A stretch of 64,000 nucleotides of DNA from Streptomyces sp. 71268 (GTDB lineage: Bacteria > Actinomycetota > Actinomycetes > Streptomycetales > Streptomycetaceae). Numbering within the stretch: the first letter of the stretch is position 1; every line of letters begins with the position of its first letter. Positions 37,721 through 46,404 of the stretch are shown one piece after another. A program made the position numbers and the translations under genes. Below the pieces are notes generated by a model, which was not told the DNA's origin, did no database searches, and was given only the letters and a program-made list of their open reading frames with translations. The stretch lies in contig NZ_CP114200.1 of NCBI RefSeq assembly GCF_029392895.1, positions 4,495,001-4,559,000 on the forward strand, read 5' to 3'.

Positions 37721-38062
37721 GTGGACCTGTCCCTGTCGACCCGGACCGTTGGCGACCGTACGGTCGTCGAAGTCGGTGGCGAGATTGATGTATACACCGC
37801 GCCCAAACTGCGGGAGCAGTTGGTCGAGCTTGTGAACGACGGCAGCTACCACCTGGTCGTTGACATGGAGGGCGTCGACTTCCTCGACTCCACCGGGCTC
37901 GGCGTGCTGGTCGGCGGGCTGAAGCGGGTGCGTGCCCATGAGGGCTCGCTGCGCTTGGTCTGCAACCAGGAGCGCATCCTGAAGATCTTCCGTATCACCG
38001 GCCTGACCAAGGTGTTCCCCATTCACACCTCGGTTGATGACGCCGTCTCCGCCACCGACTGA
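37721..38062 (+). CDS. bldG: Anti-sigma factor antagonist BldG
   Basis: A STAS-domain phosphoprotein required for aerial growth and antibiotic production. 113 residues beginning [28 protein letters not shown], with the phosphoacceptor Ser in [15 protein letters not shown] 37721 has GGAGG 4 nt upstream and gives the length seen in S. coelicolor. It precedes apgA, its anti-sigma partner. Confidence 0.95.
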   Translation: MDLSLSTRTVGDRTVVEVGGEIDVYTAPKLREQLVELVNDGSYHLVVDMEGVDFLDSTGLGVLVGGLKRVRAHEGSLRLVCNQERILKIFRITGLTKVFPIHTSVDDAVSATD

Positions 38063-38203
38063 CGGTGCCGGACGCCCCGCTCCAGTGGTGCGGGGTGGAA
38101 GATCGTCGTGGCGGGGGGAACCGGGCTGACGGCCCGGCCCCTCCGCGAGTTCGCCCTTTTTCGGTAGACGCGGAAAAGGGCACGTATGACCGAGGGGGAT
38201 GGC

Positions 38204-38653
38204 ATGGCCACCGTCGAACTTCGTTTCAGTGCCCTTCCAGAGCACGTCCGCACCGCCCGGCTGGTGGCAGCCGCTGTGGCGCGCCGGGCCGGAGTCGACG
38301 AGGCCGTGTTGGACGAGGTGCGGCTCGCCGTCGGCGAGGCGTGCTCTCGGGCCGTCGGACTGCACGTCAGCAATGGTGTCTCGGCGCCGGTGCGGGTGGC
38401 CCTGACCGAGGAGGAGAAGAAGTTCTCCATCGAGGTCGGGGACGAGGCACCGCGAGCCGTGCCCGGGCGTGCCACCGATGGTGACGGTGCCGGCGACGTG
38501 CTGTCGGGCGATGAGTCCGGCGCCGAGGCGGAAGACGAGATGGGCCTCGCGGTGATCAGCGGGCTCGTCGATGACGTCGAGGTGACCTCGGACGAGGCGG
38601 GCGGTGTCATCCGCATGAGCTGGCCCACCGCTGACGCGTCCAACCCTTCTTGA
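38204..38653 (+). CDS. apgA: RsbW-type anti-sigma kinase ApgA
   Basis: 149-residue GHKL-fold serine kinase. Starts MATVELRFSALPEHVRTARL; the ATP-binding N-box is EVRLAVGEACSRAVGLH and the G1-like region is EMGLAVISGLVDDVEV. GAGGGGGATGGC precedes the ATG at 38204 closely. A disordered Gly/Asp segment (residues 95-115) splits the domain. It lies 141 bp after bldG and is expected to bind BldG and a sigma factor. Confidence 0.9.
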   Translation: MATVELRFSALPEHVRTARLVAAAVARRAGVDEAVLDEVRLAVGEACSRAVGLHVSNGVSAPVRVALTEEEKKFSIEVGDEAPRAVPGRATDGDGAGDVLSGDESGAEAEDEMGLAVISGLVDDVEVTSDEAGGVIRMSWPTADASNPS

Positions 38654-39636
38654 TTCTTCGGGCCGTCCCTGACACATCCGGCCCTTGCTGTCGCGTTCAC
38701 CCTTTCCGGGCGCGCGCGGCTTCTGACGCTGTGGGCTGAGCCCCGGTTCTCTGCTTTCGGCCCCGCCCGAGTGCTCCAGACGCGCCCGAGCTTGATTCTG
38801 ATGTTGGGCCCGGCCACGCACGCTGTCGGGTCTGGCTGCGACGCGTCGCGTTCGCATGCGCGCGGGAGCCGTAGGCGCGTGGCACCGGTGGTGGGTGACG
38901 CCGGGGCGGATGTCGTACGGACATCGCGGCGGGCCGCTGCCCTTGCTGCGGTGGCGCTCGCGTGTGCGCGTTCGTGCGTGGATGCGGTGCCGGCCATGCG
39001 TGCGAGGGCGTCGTCGCGCCCGCAGGGGCCGTCTGGGGCGTTTGTGCGTCGCCCTGTCTGGTGGCCGTGTGGTCGGTGGGCGCGCGTGAGGCTGCCGGTG
39101 TGCAGCGGGCCCGGCGGGTTCGCGGAGCCGAGAAGTTGGCGGTGCGGCTGCGGGCGCCCCGGGGCGGTCGCGTAGTGACGCTGCCGTGCGCCGGAGGGTG
39201 GCGCGCGAGCCGGCGGGCGGGGCGGGCTCGGTTGCGCCCACTTCGCGCCCTCTTGGCGAGGCCGGGACGAGGGGCGTCGCTTCTCGGCGGAGTCGGAGAG
39301 TGCGTCATCGGAGCGTAGGAATGTAATGCCCCAAAGCTGTTTATTGTTGTCTTCTGAGGCGAGGGCAAAGCTCTGAGCAGGGGCGTTTATAAGACTCTGA
39401 GATCATTTCGTGGGCGTCAGCTTGGTGGGCGCTTTCCTTCGTATGAGGGAAATTGTGGCGGCCGAACCATTTGATCTCCGCTGATGCAGGCGAATTCCCT
39501 TAGAGGTGCACTGTTTTGATCTCGCGTTGATCCCTACAATCCGTCCACATCTTGAGCTCAGGACGCCTGAGCGTGGCGGCTGTTTCGCGGTCGCGAAACC
39601 GCTGCGCGCCCATGTGCCAAACGTCAAGGAGGACGA
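38654..39636. other. 983 bp spacer; promoter region of hppA at its right end
   Basis: 38654-39300 is GC-rich low-complexity sequence without a gene. 39303-39636 is markedly less GC-rich; it contains TACAAT (39535-39540), a direct repeat of TTGATC at 39516 and 39528, and leads to AAGGAGG before the hppA ATG. Confidence 0.55.
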
Positions 39637-42039
39637 ATGGCGGGGCCTCTTACCCCTCATCAGCTAGACCTGTCCCCAACCCTGGCCGCTGCCGAGCTGA
39701 CCGACGGCAACCGATTGATCGTCCTGGTGATCGCCGCCGTGGCGGTGGCGGCGCTGGCCGTCGCGGTCGTGCTCGTACGCCAAGTGCTCGCCGCCGGCGA
39801 GGGCACGGACAGCATGAAGGAGATCGCGGCCGCGGTGCAGGAGGGCGCGAATGCCTATCTGGCCCGGCAGTTGCGTACCCTCGCCGTTTTCGCGGCCGTC
39901 GTGTTCTTCCTGCTCATGCTGTTGCCAGCCGACAACTGGTCACAGCGTGGCGGTCGTTCGCTCTTTTTCCTGATCGGCGCCGGGTTCTCGGCGGCGACCG
40001 GGTATATCGGCATGTGGCTCGCGGTTCGCAGTAATGTGCGAGTTGCCGCTGCGGCGCGTGCCGCGACGCCCGAAGAAGGTCAGCCGCGTAAAGACCTGAC
40101 CGAGGTTTCGCACGCGGCCATGAAGATCGCTTTTCGTACCGGCGGCGTGGTCGGCATGTTCACCGTCGGGCTCGGCCTGTTGGGCGCGGCCTCCGTGGTG
40201 CTGGTCTACGCGGCCGACGCGCCGAAGGTGCTGGAAGGCTTCGGTCTGGGCGCCGCGCTCATCGCGATGTTCATGCGTGTGGGCGGCGGCATCTTCACCA
40301 AGGCCGCGGACGTCGGCGCCGACCTCGTGGGCAAGGTCGAACAGGGCATCCCCGAGGACGACCCCCGCAACGCCGCGACCATCGCGGACAACGTGGGGGA
40401 CAACGTCGGCGACTGCGCCGGCATGGCGGCCGACCTCTTCGAGTCCTACGCCGTGACCCTGGTGGCCGCGCTCATCCTCGGCAAGGTCGCCTTCGGTGAC
40501 GCGGGGCTGGCGTTTCCGCTGATCGTCCCGGCCATCGGGGTGGTCACCGCGATGATCGGGATCTTCGCGGTGGCGCCGCGCCGCGCGGACCGCAGCGGTA
40601 TGACGGCGATCAACCGGGGCTTCTTCATCTCGGCGGCCATCTCGCTGGTCCTGGTGGCCGCGGCGGTCTTCGCGTACCTGCCGTCCTCGTACGCCGACCT
40701 CGACGGCATCACGGACAAGGAGATCCTGGCGCACGACGGTGACCCGCGGTTCCTCGCCCTGGTCGCCGTCGCGATCGGCATCGTGTTGGCCGCGCTGATC
40801 CAGCAGCTCACCGGGTACTTCACGGAGACCACCCGGCGGCCGGTGCGGGACGTGGGCAAGACCTCGCTGACCGGGCCCGCGACCGTGGTGCTCTCGGGCA
40901 TCTCGCTCGGCCTGGAGTCGGCGGTCTACTCGGCGGCACTGATCGGCCTGAGCGTATACGGGGCGTTCCTGCTGGGCGGCACCTCGATCATGCTGGCGCT
41001 GTTCGCGGTGGCGCTGGCCGGTACCGGACTGCTCACCACTGTCGGTGTCATCGTTGCCATGGACACCTTCGGACCCGTATCGGACAACGCACAGGGCATC
41101 GCCGAGATGTCCGGCGACGTCCGGGACGAGGGCGCGCGGGTGCTCACCGACCTGGACGCGGTGGGCAACACCACCAAGGCCATCACCAAGGGCATCGCGA
41201 TCGCCACGGCGGTGCTGGCCGCGGCCGCGCTGTTCGGCTCGTACCGCGACGCGATCGCCGAGGCGGTCAACGACGTCAACGCGAATGTGGCCGGCGAGAT
41301 GAACCTGAACATGGACATCTCGCAGCCGAACAACCTGGTGGGACTCGTCTTCGGCGCGGCGGTCGTCTTCCTCTTCTCCGGCCTGGCGATCAACGCGGTG
41401 TCGCGGTCGGCGGGCTCGGTGGTCTACGAGGTGCGCCGGCAGTTCCGGGAGAAGCCCGGGATCATGGACCACACCGAGAAGCCCGACTACGGGCGGGTCG
41501 TCGACATCTGCACCAAGGACGCGCTGCGCGAACTGGCCACCCCCGGCCTGCTCGCGGTGCTCGCACCGATCGCCGTCGGGTTCTCGCTGGGCATCGGCGC
41601 GCTGGGGTCGTTCCTGGCCGGGGCGATCGGTGCTGGAACGCTGATGGCGGTCTTCCTCGCCAACTCCGGCGGCGCCTGGGACAACGCCAAGAAGCTGGTG
41701 GAGGACGGCCATCACGGCGGCAAGGGCAGCGAGGCGCACGCCGCGACGGTCATCGGCGACACGGTCGGCGACCCGTTCAAGGACACGGCGGGCCCGGCGA
41801 TCAACCCGCTGCTCAAGGTGATGAACCTGGTGGCGCTGCTCATCGCGCCGGCGGTCGTGAAGTTCAGCTACGGCGACGACGCGAGCCCGGGCCTGCGGGC
41901 GGTCATCGCCATACTGGCGATCCTGGCCATCATCGGGGCGGTCTACCTCTCTCGGCGGCGCGGCATCGCGGTGGGTGACGAGAGCGAGCCCAGCGCCGAC
42001 CGGAAGGCCCAGAGCGTCGATCCCGCGGTGGTTTCCTGA
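39637..42039 (+). CDS. hppA: Membrane proton-translocating pyrophosphatase
   Basis: 800 residues with about 16 membrane helices; hydrolyses pyrophosphate and pumps protons. The substrate-binding core DNVGDNVGDCAGMAADLFESYAV is intact, as are the second DNAQGIAEMSGDVRDE and the late DPFKDTAGPAINPL. GNTTKAITKG carries Lys where potassium-dependent enzymes have Ala, so it is the potassium-independent, H+-pumping type. AAGGAGG precedes ATG 39637. Single gene ending in a strong terminator. Confidence 0.95.
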   Translation: MAGPLTPHQLDLSPTLAAAELTDGNRLIVLVIAAVAVAALAVAVVLVRQVLAAGEGTDSMKEIAAAVQEGANAYLARQLRTLAVFAAVVFFLLMLLPADNWSQRGGRSLFFLIGAGFSAATGYIGMWLAVRSNVRVAAAARAATPEEGQPRKDLTEVSHAAMKIAFRTGGVVGMFTVGLGLLGAASVVLVYAADAPKVLEGFGLGAALIAMFMRVGGGIFTKAADVGADLVGKVEQGIPEDDPRNAATIADNVGDNVGDCAGMAADLFESYAVTLVAALILGKVAFGDAGLAFPLIVPAIGVVTAMIGIFAVAPRRADRSGMTAINRGFFISAAISLVLVAAAVFAYLPSSYADLDGITDKEILAHDGDPRFLALVAVAIGIVLAALIQQLTGYFTETTRRPVRDVGKTSLTGPATVVLSGISLGLESAVYSAALIGLSVYGAFLLGGTSIMLALFAVALAGTGLLTTVGVIVAMDTFGPVSDNAQGIAEMSGDVRDEGARVLTDLDAVGNTTKAITKGIAIATAVLAAAALFGSYRDAIAEAVNDVNANVAGEMNLNMDISQPNNLVGLVFGAAVVFLFSGLAINAVSRSAGSVVYEVRRQFREKPGIMDHTEKPDYGRVVDICTKDALRELATPGLLAVLAPIAVGFSLGIGALGSFLAGAIGAGTLMAVFLANSGGAWDNAKKLVEDGHHGGKGSEAHAATVIGDTVGDPFKDTAGPAINPLLKVMNLVALLIAPAVVKFSYGDDASPGLRAVIAILAILAIIGAVYLSRRRGIAVGDESEPSADRKAQSVDPAVVS

Positions 42040-42080
42040 GCCAGATCGAGCGTGACACCGCAGGTCAGGCCGCACGCCTG

Positions 42081-42117
42081 GCGTACCGCCACCGCATGCC
42101 ACGCGGTGGCGGTACGC
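42081..42117 (+). terminator. hppA terminator
   Basis: Perfect 15 bp arms GCGTACCGCCACCGC and GCGGTGGCGGTACGC, 7 nt loop, followed by GTTTG. It begins 41 nt after the hppA stop. Confidence 0.75.
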
Positions 42118-42576
42118 GTTTGGGCGACCCGTACGTCGTGGGTGGCCGCGCGCGGCGGCGGTGCGTGGCGGGTTCTGTGTTCTGCGGAGGGGCTGGCGGC
42201 GTTCTGGGTGAGGGGTTCGCGGCGGGTGGTGCGGGGGCGGGGCGCTCTGGGCGCTGGGGCGGGGCGCTGTGGGCGCCGGGGGTAACGCGAGGGCGGGTGG
42301 CGCGCATTGGCGCGGCCCGCCCGCCGTGTCGCGGTTGTGACGACCCGTCGGGTCGTGTGATACGGATCGGTCGCGGCGCGCGGCGCGGGTGGCGGCGTGT
42401 GGCCGGGGTGGGGAGCGGGTGTGCGGGTGGCCGGGTCGTCCGGATGGCGAGGTGAACGCCACGCCCAGTGCGGCGTAAATAGCCCCAATAGGGCATATAA
42501 GGGATGCTCAACTCGTAGCTCTCGCTCTGCGGGCGTGTAAGTTCCGGGGCCGAAGGCCATGGAAGGGACCAATCCG
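42118..42576. other. 459 bp spacer before the lipoprotein gene
   Basis: Mostly GC-rich. The last 100 bp (42475-42545) are AT-richer (TATAAG, GTGTAAG) and probably include the promoter, though no clear hexamer pair is found. Confidence 0.5.
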
Positions 42577-43185
42577 GTGAACAAGAAGCTTGTGGCGGCA
42601 CTGTCCGGCGGTGCGGCACTCGTACTGGCGCTGACTGGTTGCGGCGGCGGTGACGGCGACGACGGCGACAAGAAGGTCGAGAGCTGGGCCGAGAAGGTCT
42701 GCGGCGGCATGCAGCCACAGCTGAAGAAGATCCGGGACGCCAACGCGGCCATTCAGGGGGCCGCCGACGAGCCCGACTCCAAGAAGCTCCAGCAGACGGA
42801 CTCCCAGGCGTTCCAGCAGATCTCCGACGCCTATCGGGCGCTGGGCAAGTCAGTCAAGGACGCGGGCGCCCCGCCGGTGGACGACGGCGAGAAGGCACAG
42901 ACCGAGGCGCTCAAGGACCTCAACGCCAGGTCGCGGGCGTACGAGGACCTCAAGACGGCCGTCGACAAGTTGGACACCAAGGACAAGTCGAAGTTCGCCA
43001 AGGGCCTCAACGGCATCGCCGAGGAACTGAACAAGCTGGGCAAGAACAGCGACGACGCCTTCAAGCGACTCCAGGAGGGCGAGGTGGGCGAGGCGATGGC
43101 CAAGCAGAAGGGCTGCCAGCGACCCAGCGGCGGCGCGCCGGCCCCCTCCCTGGACGCCAACGCTCCGGCGGTCGAGGGCGCCTGA
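42577..43185 (+). CDS. Small extracytoplasmic lipoprotein
   Basis: 202 residues. Signal with lipobox LTGC (cut at Cys22), then a mostly charged helical protein (KKVESWAEKVCGGMQPQ...DLKTAVDKLD) with two Cys (AEKVCGG and QKGCQRP) that could form a disulfide. GTG 42577 (VNKKLVAALSGG) has AAGGGACC upstream; ATG 42559 would extend the signal. I recognise no family beyond a Streptomyces lipoprotein in this position; function unknown. Confidence 0.8.
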   Translation: MNKKLVAALSGGAALVLALTGCGGGDGDDGDKKVESWAEKVCGGMQPQLKKIRDANAAIQGAADEPDSKKLQQTDSQAFQQISDAYRALGKSVKDAGAPPVDDGEKAQTEALKDLNARSRAYEDLKTAVDKLDTKDKSKFAKGLNGIAEELNKLGKNSDDAFKRLQEGEVGEAMAKQKGCQRPSGGAPAPSLDANAPAVEGA

Positions 43186-43573
43186 CGGGGTGTCGGCGCG
43201 GCTCGCGGACTCCGGCGCACCTGACTGGGCGAACCTGACCGGACGAGGCCGCCCGGACAAGAACCGACCAGACGAGAACCGACCAGACGAAACCTGACCA
43301 GAGGGACGCGCGCGGGCGCTCGGACGAGTGGCGGTGCGCGAGTGCGCCGGCCGGAGCCCGGTGGGCGCGCCGGCCGACCAGGCCGACCCCTGGCGATCCT
43401 CGGAGCCGTCCGACGGTCGCCGCGAGCGCGGGCGAGGGCCCCGTGCGTGCGGATTGACGGCCCGTACGAGCGCGGAAGCAAGGCCGTACGGGCGGAGCCG
43501 GGGCCCCGCGAGAGCGGCGGCACAACGGGCCCGGCGCCCCGCCACACCCGGCGCGGCGCCGGGCCTTCGCCGA
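43186..43573. other. 388 bp spacer before the methyltransferase
   Basis: GC-rich low-complexity DNA. It contains a direct repeat, GACGAGAACCGACCA (43258-43290 region, repeated GAACCGACCAGACGA), and no gene. Confidence 0.5.
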
Positions 43574-43603
43574 TTGTCGGTGGTTGCCCCGACAATGGGG
43601 TCC
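43574..43603 (+). promoter_or_regulatory. RecA-NDp/PafBC-type promoter with inverted repeat, before the methyltransferase
   Basis: TTGTCGGTG (43574-43582), 8 nt, then GACAAT (43591-43596) and 7 nt to GTG 43604. The arms ATTGTCGG and CCGACAAT also form a perfect 8 bp inverted repeat with an 8 nt gap. The layout matches TTGTCRGTG-N8-TANNNT except for the first base of the -10. Confidence 0.55.
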
Positions 43604-45259
43604 GTGAGTACGCACCAGTTGCCCCACGCCGATCCGCAGCGCGTCGAACGCCTTCGCGCGGCGCTGCTCGCCGCCGACTTCACCGCCGACGGCCTCCTCG
43701 ACCTGCTCGGCGCCCCGGCCTACGCCGCGCTCGGGCGCAGCGAAACCGTGCCGGCGCTCCGCGCGACCGGCGGCGACAGCGGGCTGGAGACCCTGGTCCG
43801 GCTGTTCCTGTTGCAGCGCCCGGTGGCCGTCGAGCGGGCCGCCGCCGTACTCCCGGTCGAGGACTGCCTGGCCGACGGCTGGCTGGTGCCCGCCGGCACC
43901 GCCGACGTTCCGGCCTCGGATGCCGACGCGGCCGGGGGCGCGGCCGGCGGCGCGGTGCGGGCGAGCGTGGACGTGCGGCCGTACGGCGGGCCGAACGGGG
44001 AGGACTGGTGGATCGTCTCCGACCTCGGCTGTGCGGTGGGGGGCGCGGGTGGGATCGCCGTACGCCCCGGGGCGCACGCCGCGTCGGGTGCGCGGGCCGG
44101 TGCCGACGGGGCGGTCGATGTGGGGCCGTCCGACGACGAGCAGCGCGCCGTGCCACGGTCACAGTTGGTGCTCGGCGTGGGCGGCGCCTCCACCACGCTG
44201 GCCGGCATCACCGTCCGGGGGCCGGTGGGACGGGTTCTCGACCTGGGCACCGGGTCCGGGATTCAGGCGTTGCACGCCGCGCAGCACGCCAGCAGCGTCA
44301 CCGTGACCGACCGCAACCCGCGGGCCCTGCGGTTCGCCCGGCTGACCCTCGCGCTGTCGGGGGCGGCCGTTCCGGAGGCCCGGGAGGGCTCGCTGTTCGA
44401 GCCGGTGCGGGGGGAGACGTACGACCTGATCGTGTCCAACCCGCCCTTCGTGATCTCCCCCGGCGCGCGGTTCACGTACCGGGACGGCGGTATGGGCGGA
44501 GACGACCTGTGCCGGACGCTGGTCGAGGGCGCGGCCGAGCACCTGACGGACGGCGGGTACTGCCAGTTGCTGGCGAACTGGCAGCACGTGCGGGGACAGG
44601 ACTGGCGGGACCGGGTCGCGAGCTGGGTGCCGCCGGGCTGCGACGCGTGGGTCGTGCAGCGTGAGGTGCAGGACGTCACGCAGTACGCGGAGCTGTGGCT
44701 GCGGGACGGCGGCGACCACCAGGGGGACCCGGCGGCGTACGCGGAGCGGTACGACGCCTGGCTGGACGAGTTCGCGGCGCGCCGCACGACGGCGGTCGGC
44801 TTCGGCTGGATCACCCTGCGCAAGTCCGGCGCCGTCAACCCGTCGGTGACGGTGGAGGAGTGGCCGCACCCGGTGGAACAGCCGCTGGGCGAGAGCGTGC
44901 GGGCGCACTTCGAACGCCAGGACTTCCTGCGGGCCACGGACGACGCGGCCCTGTTGGCGACGCGCTTCCGGCTCGCGCCCGAGGTGGTGCAGGAGCAGGT
45001 GGGGCTGCCGGGGGCGGAGGACCCGGAGCACGTGGTGTTGCGGCAGAACCGGGGCATGCGGCGCGCGACGAAGGTGGACACGGTCGGCGCGGGGTTCGCC
45101 GGGGTGTGTGACGGCTCGTTGAGCGCGGGGCGCATTCTGGACGCGATCGCCCAGTTGCTCGGCGAGGACCCGGTCCAGCTCCGGGATCGGACGCCGAAAT
45201 CCATTCGGCTGCTGGTCGAGCAGGGCTTCCTGGAGCCGGTTGGGGACGCGGAGGCGTAG
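43604..45259 (+). CDS. SAM-dependent methyltransferase (HemK/RlmG-type with DUF7059 N-terminus)
   Basis: 551 residues. N-terminal domain (about 1-190) precedes the methyltransferase: motif I VLDLGTGSGIQAL near residue 211 and the amino-methylating NPPF motif at 279-282. A C-terminal region ends in a winged-helix-like stretch (ILDAIAQLLGEDP...SIRLLVEQGFLEP). NPPF indicates N-methylation of a base or a Gln side chain. GTG 43604 fits a leaderless mRNA (start 7 nt past GACAAT); ATG 43595 is an alternative. Target unknown. Confidence 0.85.
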   Translation: MSTHQLPHADPQRVERLRAALLAADFTADGLLDLLGAPAYAALGRSETVPALRATGGDSGLETLVRLFLLQRPVAVERAAAVLPVEDCLADGWLVPAGTADVPASDADAAGGAAGGAVRASVDVRPYGGPNGEDWWIVSDLGCAVGGAGGIAVRPGAHAASGARAGADGAVDVGPSDDEQRAVPRSQLVLGVGGASTTLAGITVRGPVGRVLDLGTGSGIQALHAAQHASSVTVTDRNPRALRFARLTLALSGAAVPEAREGSLFEPVRGETYDLIVSNPPFVISPGARFTYRDGGMGGDDLCRTLVEGAAEHLTDGGYCQLLANWQHVRGQDWRDRVASWVPPGCDAWVVQREVQDVTQYAELWLRDGGDHQGDPAAYAERYDAWLDEFAARRTTAVGFGWITLRKSGAVNPSVTVEEWPHPVEQPLGESVRAHFERQDFLRATDDAALLATRFRLAPEVVQEQVGLPGAEDPEHVVLRQNRGMRRATKVDTVGAGFAGVCDGSLSAGRILDAIAQLLGEDPVQLRDRTPKSIRLLVEQGFLEPVGDAEA

Positions 45260-45439
45260 CGGTAGCCCGCCCTCGCGAAGCGCGGCAGGGCTTTGCCGGG
45301 TCGAGCGGGCGGGGCGGAGAGGAGCACGGAGGGGGCGGCCCGGGGCACGAGGGGCGTGCGGGGCGGCGCGCCGGCGGGCGGCGGGCGAGAGGCAGGCGAG
45401 GGGCGGGGCGGGCAGCGGTGGGGGGCCGGTGCCGGGCGG

Positions 45440-45481
45440 CGCTACCCGGCGTAGGTGGCGGTGGGCCGGCGCCGGGTAGCG
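45440..45481. terminator. Strong inverted repeat, possible terminator
   Basis: Perfect 12 bp arms CGCTACCCGGCG (45440-45451) and CGCCGGGTAGCG (45470-45481), 18 nt loop. It begins about 180 nt after the methyltransferase stop, far for a terminator, so other roles are possible. Confidence 0.4.
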
Positions 45482-45532
45482 GTGGGCCGGGCGCTGGGGG
45501 TGCGGCTCGCCGCGCGTGTGAGGACCGAGTGC

Positions 45533-45570
45533 GCCGTACCTGTTGAAGAGGGCCGTACCTGTTAAAGAGG
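45533..45570. repeat. Adjacent 19 bp tandem repeat
   Basis: GCCGTACCTGTTGAAGAGG (45533-45551) is immediately followed by the same sequence with one change, TTAAAGAGG (45552-45570). No coding role. Confidence 0.7.
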
Positions 45571-45943
45571 GGTGCCGTCGTGCCGGTTGCGGAACCGGCC
45601 TGGTGACCCCCGCCCCGGCTCTGTCGCCGGTGCTCCGGCGCTCCCGTCTGCCCGTCGCCGGCCCCGGCGGGCGCGCGCCTCGTCGGTGGCGGTGGCTCGC
45701 CGGCGGCGGTGTCGTCTGCCGACGGGGTGTGGTGCCGACGTGTGCGATGCCGACGAGGTGCGGGGCTTCTGGAGGGGGTGGGGCCGGTGTGCCGGGTGGG
45801 GTGTGCGGCGTGCGGTGGCTTGGTTCGGCTCGGGCTCGGCCGAAAATGAGCGGCGTGCGCGCGTGCCGGCCCGGCGGACAGCGATGTGAGGACGTTCACG
45901 TGGCGTTAGCCCGGAAGCCGCCCGTACGTGCCACCCTCCTCGC

Positions 45944-46141
45944 ATGGAGAGTGGACCCGCGGCCTTCGCCGGCACGGCATTCGCGCTGTTCGGCGTCGCG
46001 CTGCTGCTGTGGACGGCGGTCCGGCTGCGGCAGCGCCAACCCGTCCTGGACGGCTCGCACCCGACGGTCGCCGCGGTCCTCTCCACCGTTCTCGGCACCG
46101 CCGCGCTGGTCGGCGGAATCTGGTGCCTGGGCTCCGTCTGA
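45944..46141 (+). CDS. Small two-helix membrane protein
   Basis: 65 residues with two membrane segments: AFAGTAFALFGVALLLW and VAAVLSTVLGTAALVGGIW, joined by a short polar loop (RLRQRQPVLDGSHPT). Conserved position before topA in Streptomyces; function unknown. ATG 45944 follows CCTCGC and has no strong Shine-Dalgarno. Confidence 0.65.
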   Translation: MESGPAAFAGTAFALFGVALLLWTAVRLRQRQPVLDGSHPTVAAVLSTVLGTAALVGGIWCLGSV

Positions 46142-46290
46142 CCGGCTGACCGACCCGGCAGAGTGCCGGCCCGTGCGGCACGCGGCCCGGTTGTCGGGTT
46201 ACCGTGACAGCGCCTAGGCGGTGCGCAGCAAGAGGAGTGGTTAGGCGACCATCGGCTTACCCTTCGAGTGGCGTTGCGGGCTTTTTCCGT

Positions 46291-46404
46291 TTGACACCGA
46301 GGCGGGAGGTACCGTCACACTCCGCAGCGTCACCGTATTGCCACCGCGAGCACCGTACGCGTGGTGGCCCAGCCACTGAGCGTCGACCGGAGAGAAGAGC
46401 GAAG
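46291..46404 (+). promoter_or_regulatory. topA promoter candidate
   Basis: A perfect -35 TTGACA lies at 46291-46296. Possible -10 boxes are TACCGT (46310-46315, 13 nt spacer) or TCACAC (46315-46320, 18 nt). The start codon follows at 46405. Non-ideal spacers are typical of supercoiling-sensitive topA promoters, but this one is unproved. Confidence 0.45.

Larger units (their letters stand above)
45260..45943. other. 684 bp spacer with repeats
   Basis: No gene is supported. It contains the inverted repeat 45440-45481 and the tandem repeat 45533-45570, with GC-rich low-complexity sequence elsewhere. Confidence 0.5.

Noticed and set aside
39940..42462. Reverse frame of 840 codons opposite hppA
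   Set aside because: Antisense to a perfectly conserved membrane pyrophosphatase; Arg/His/Gln-rich.
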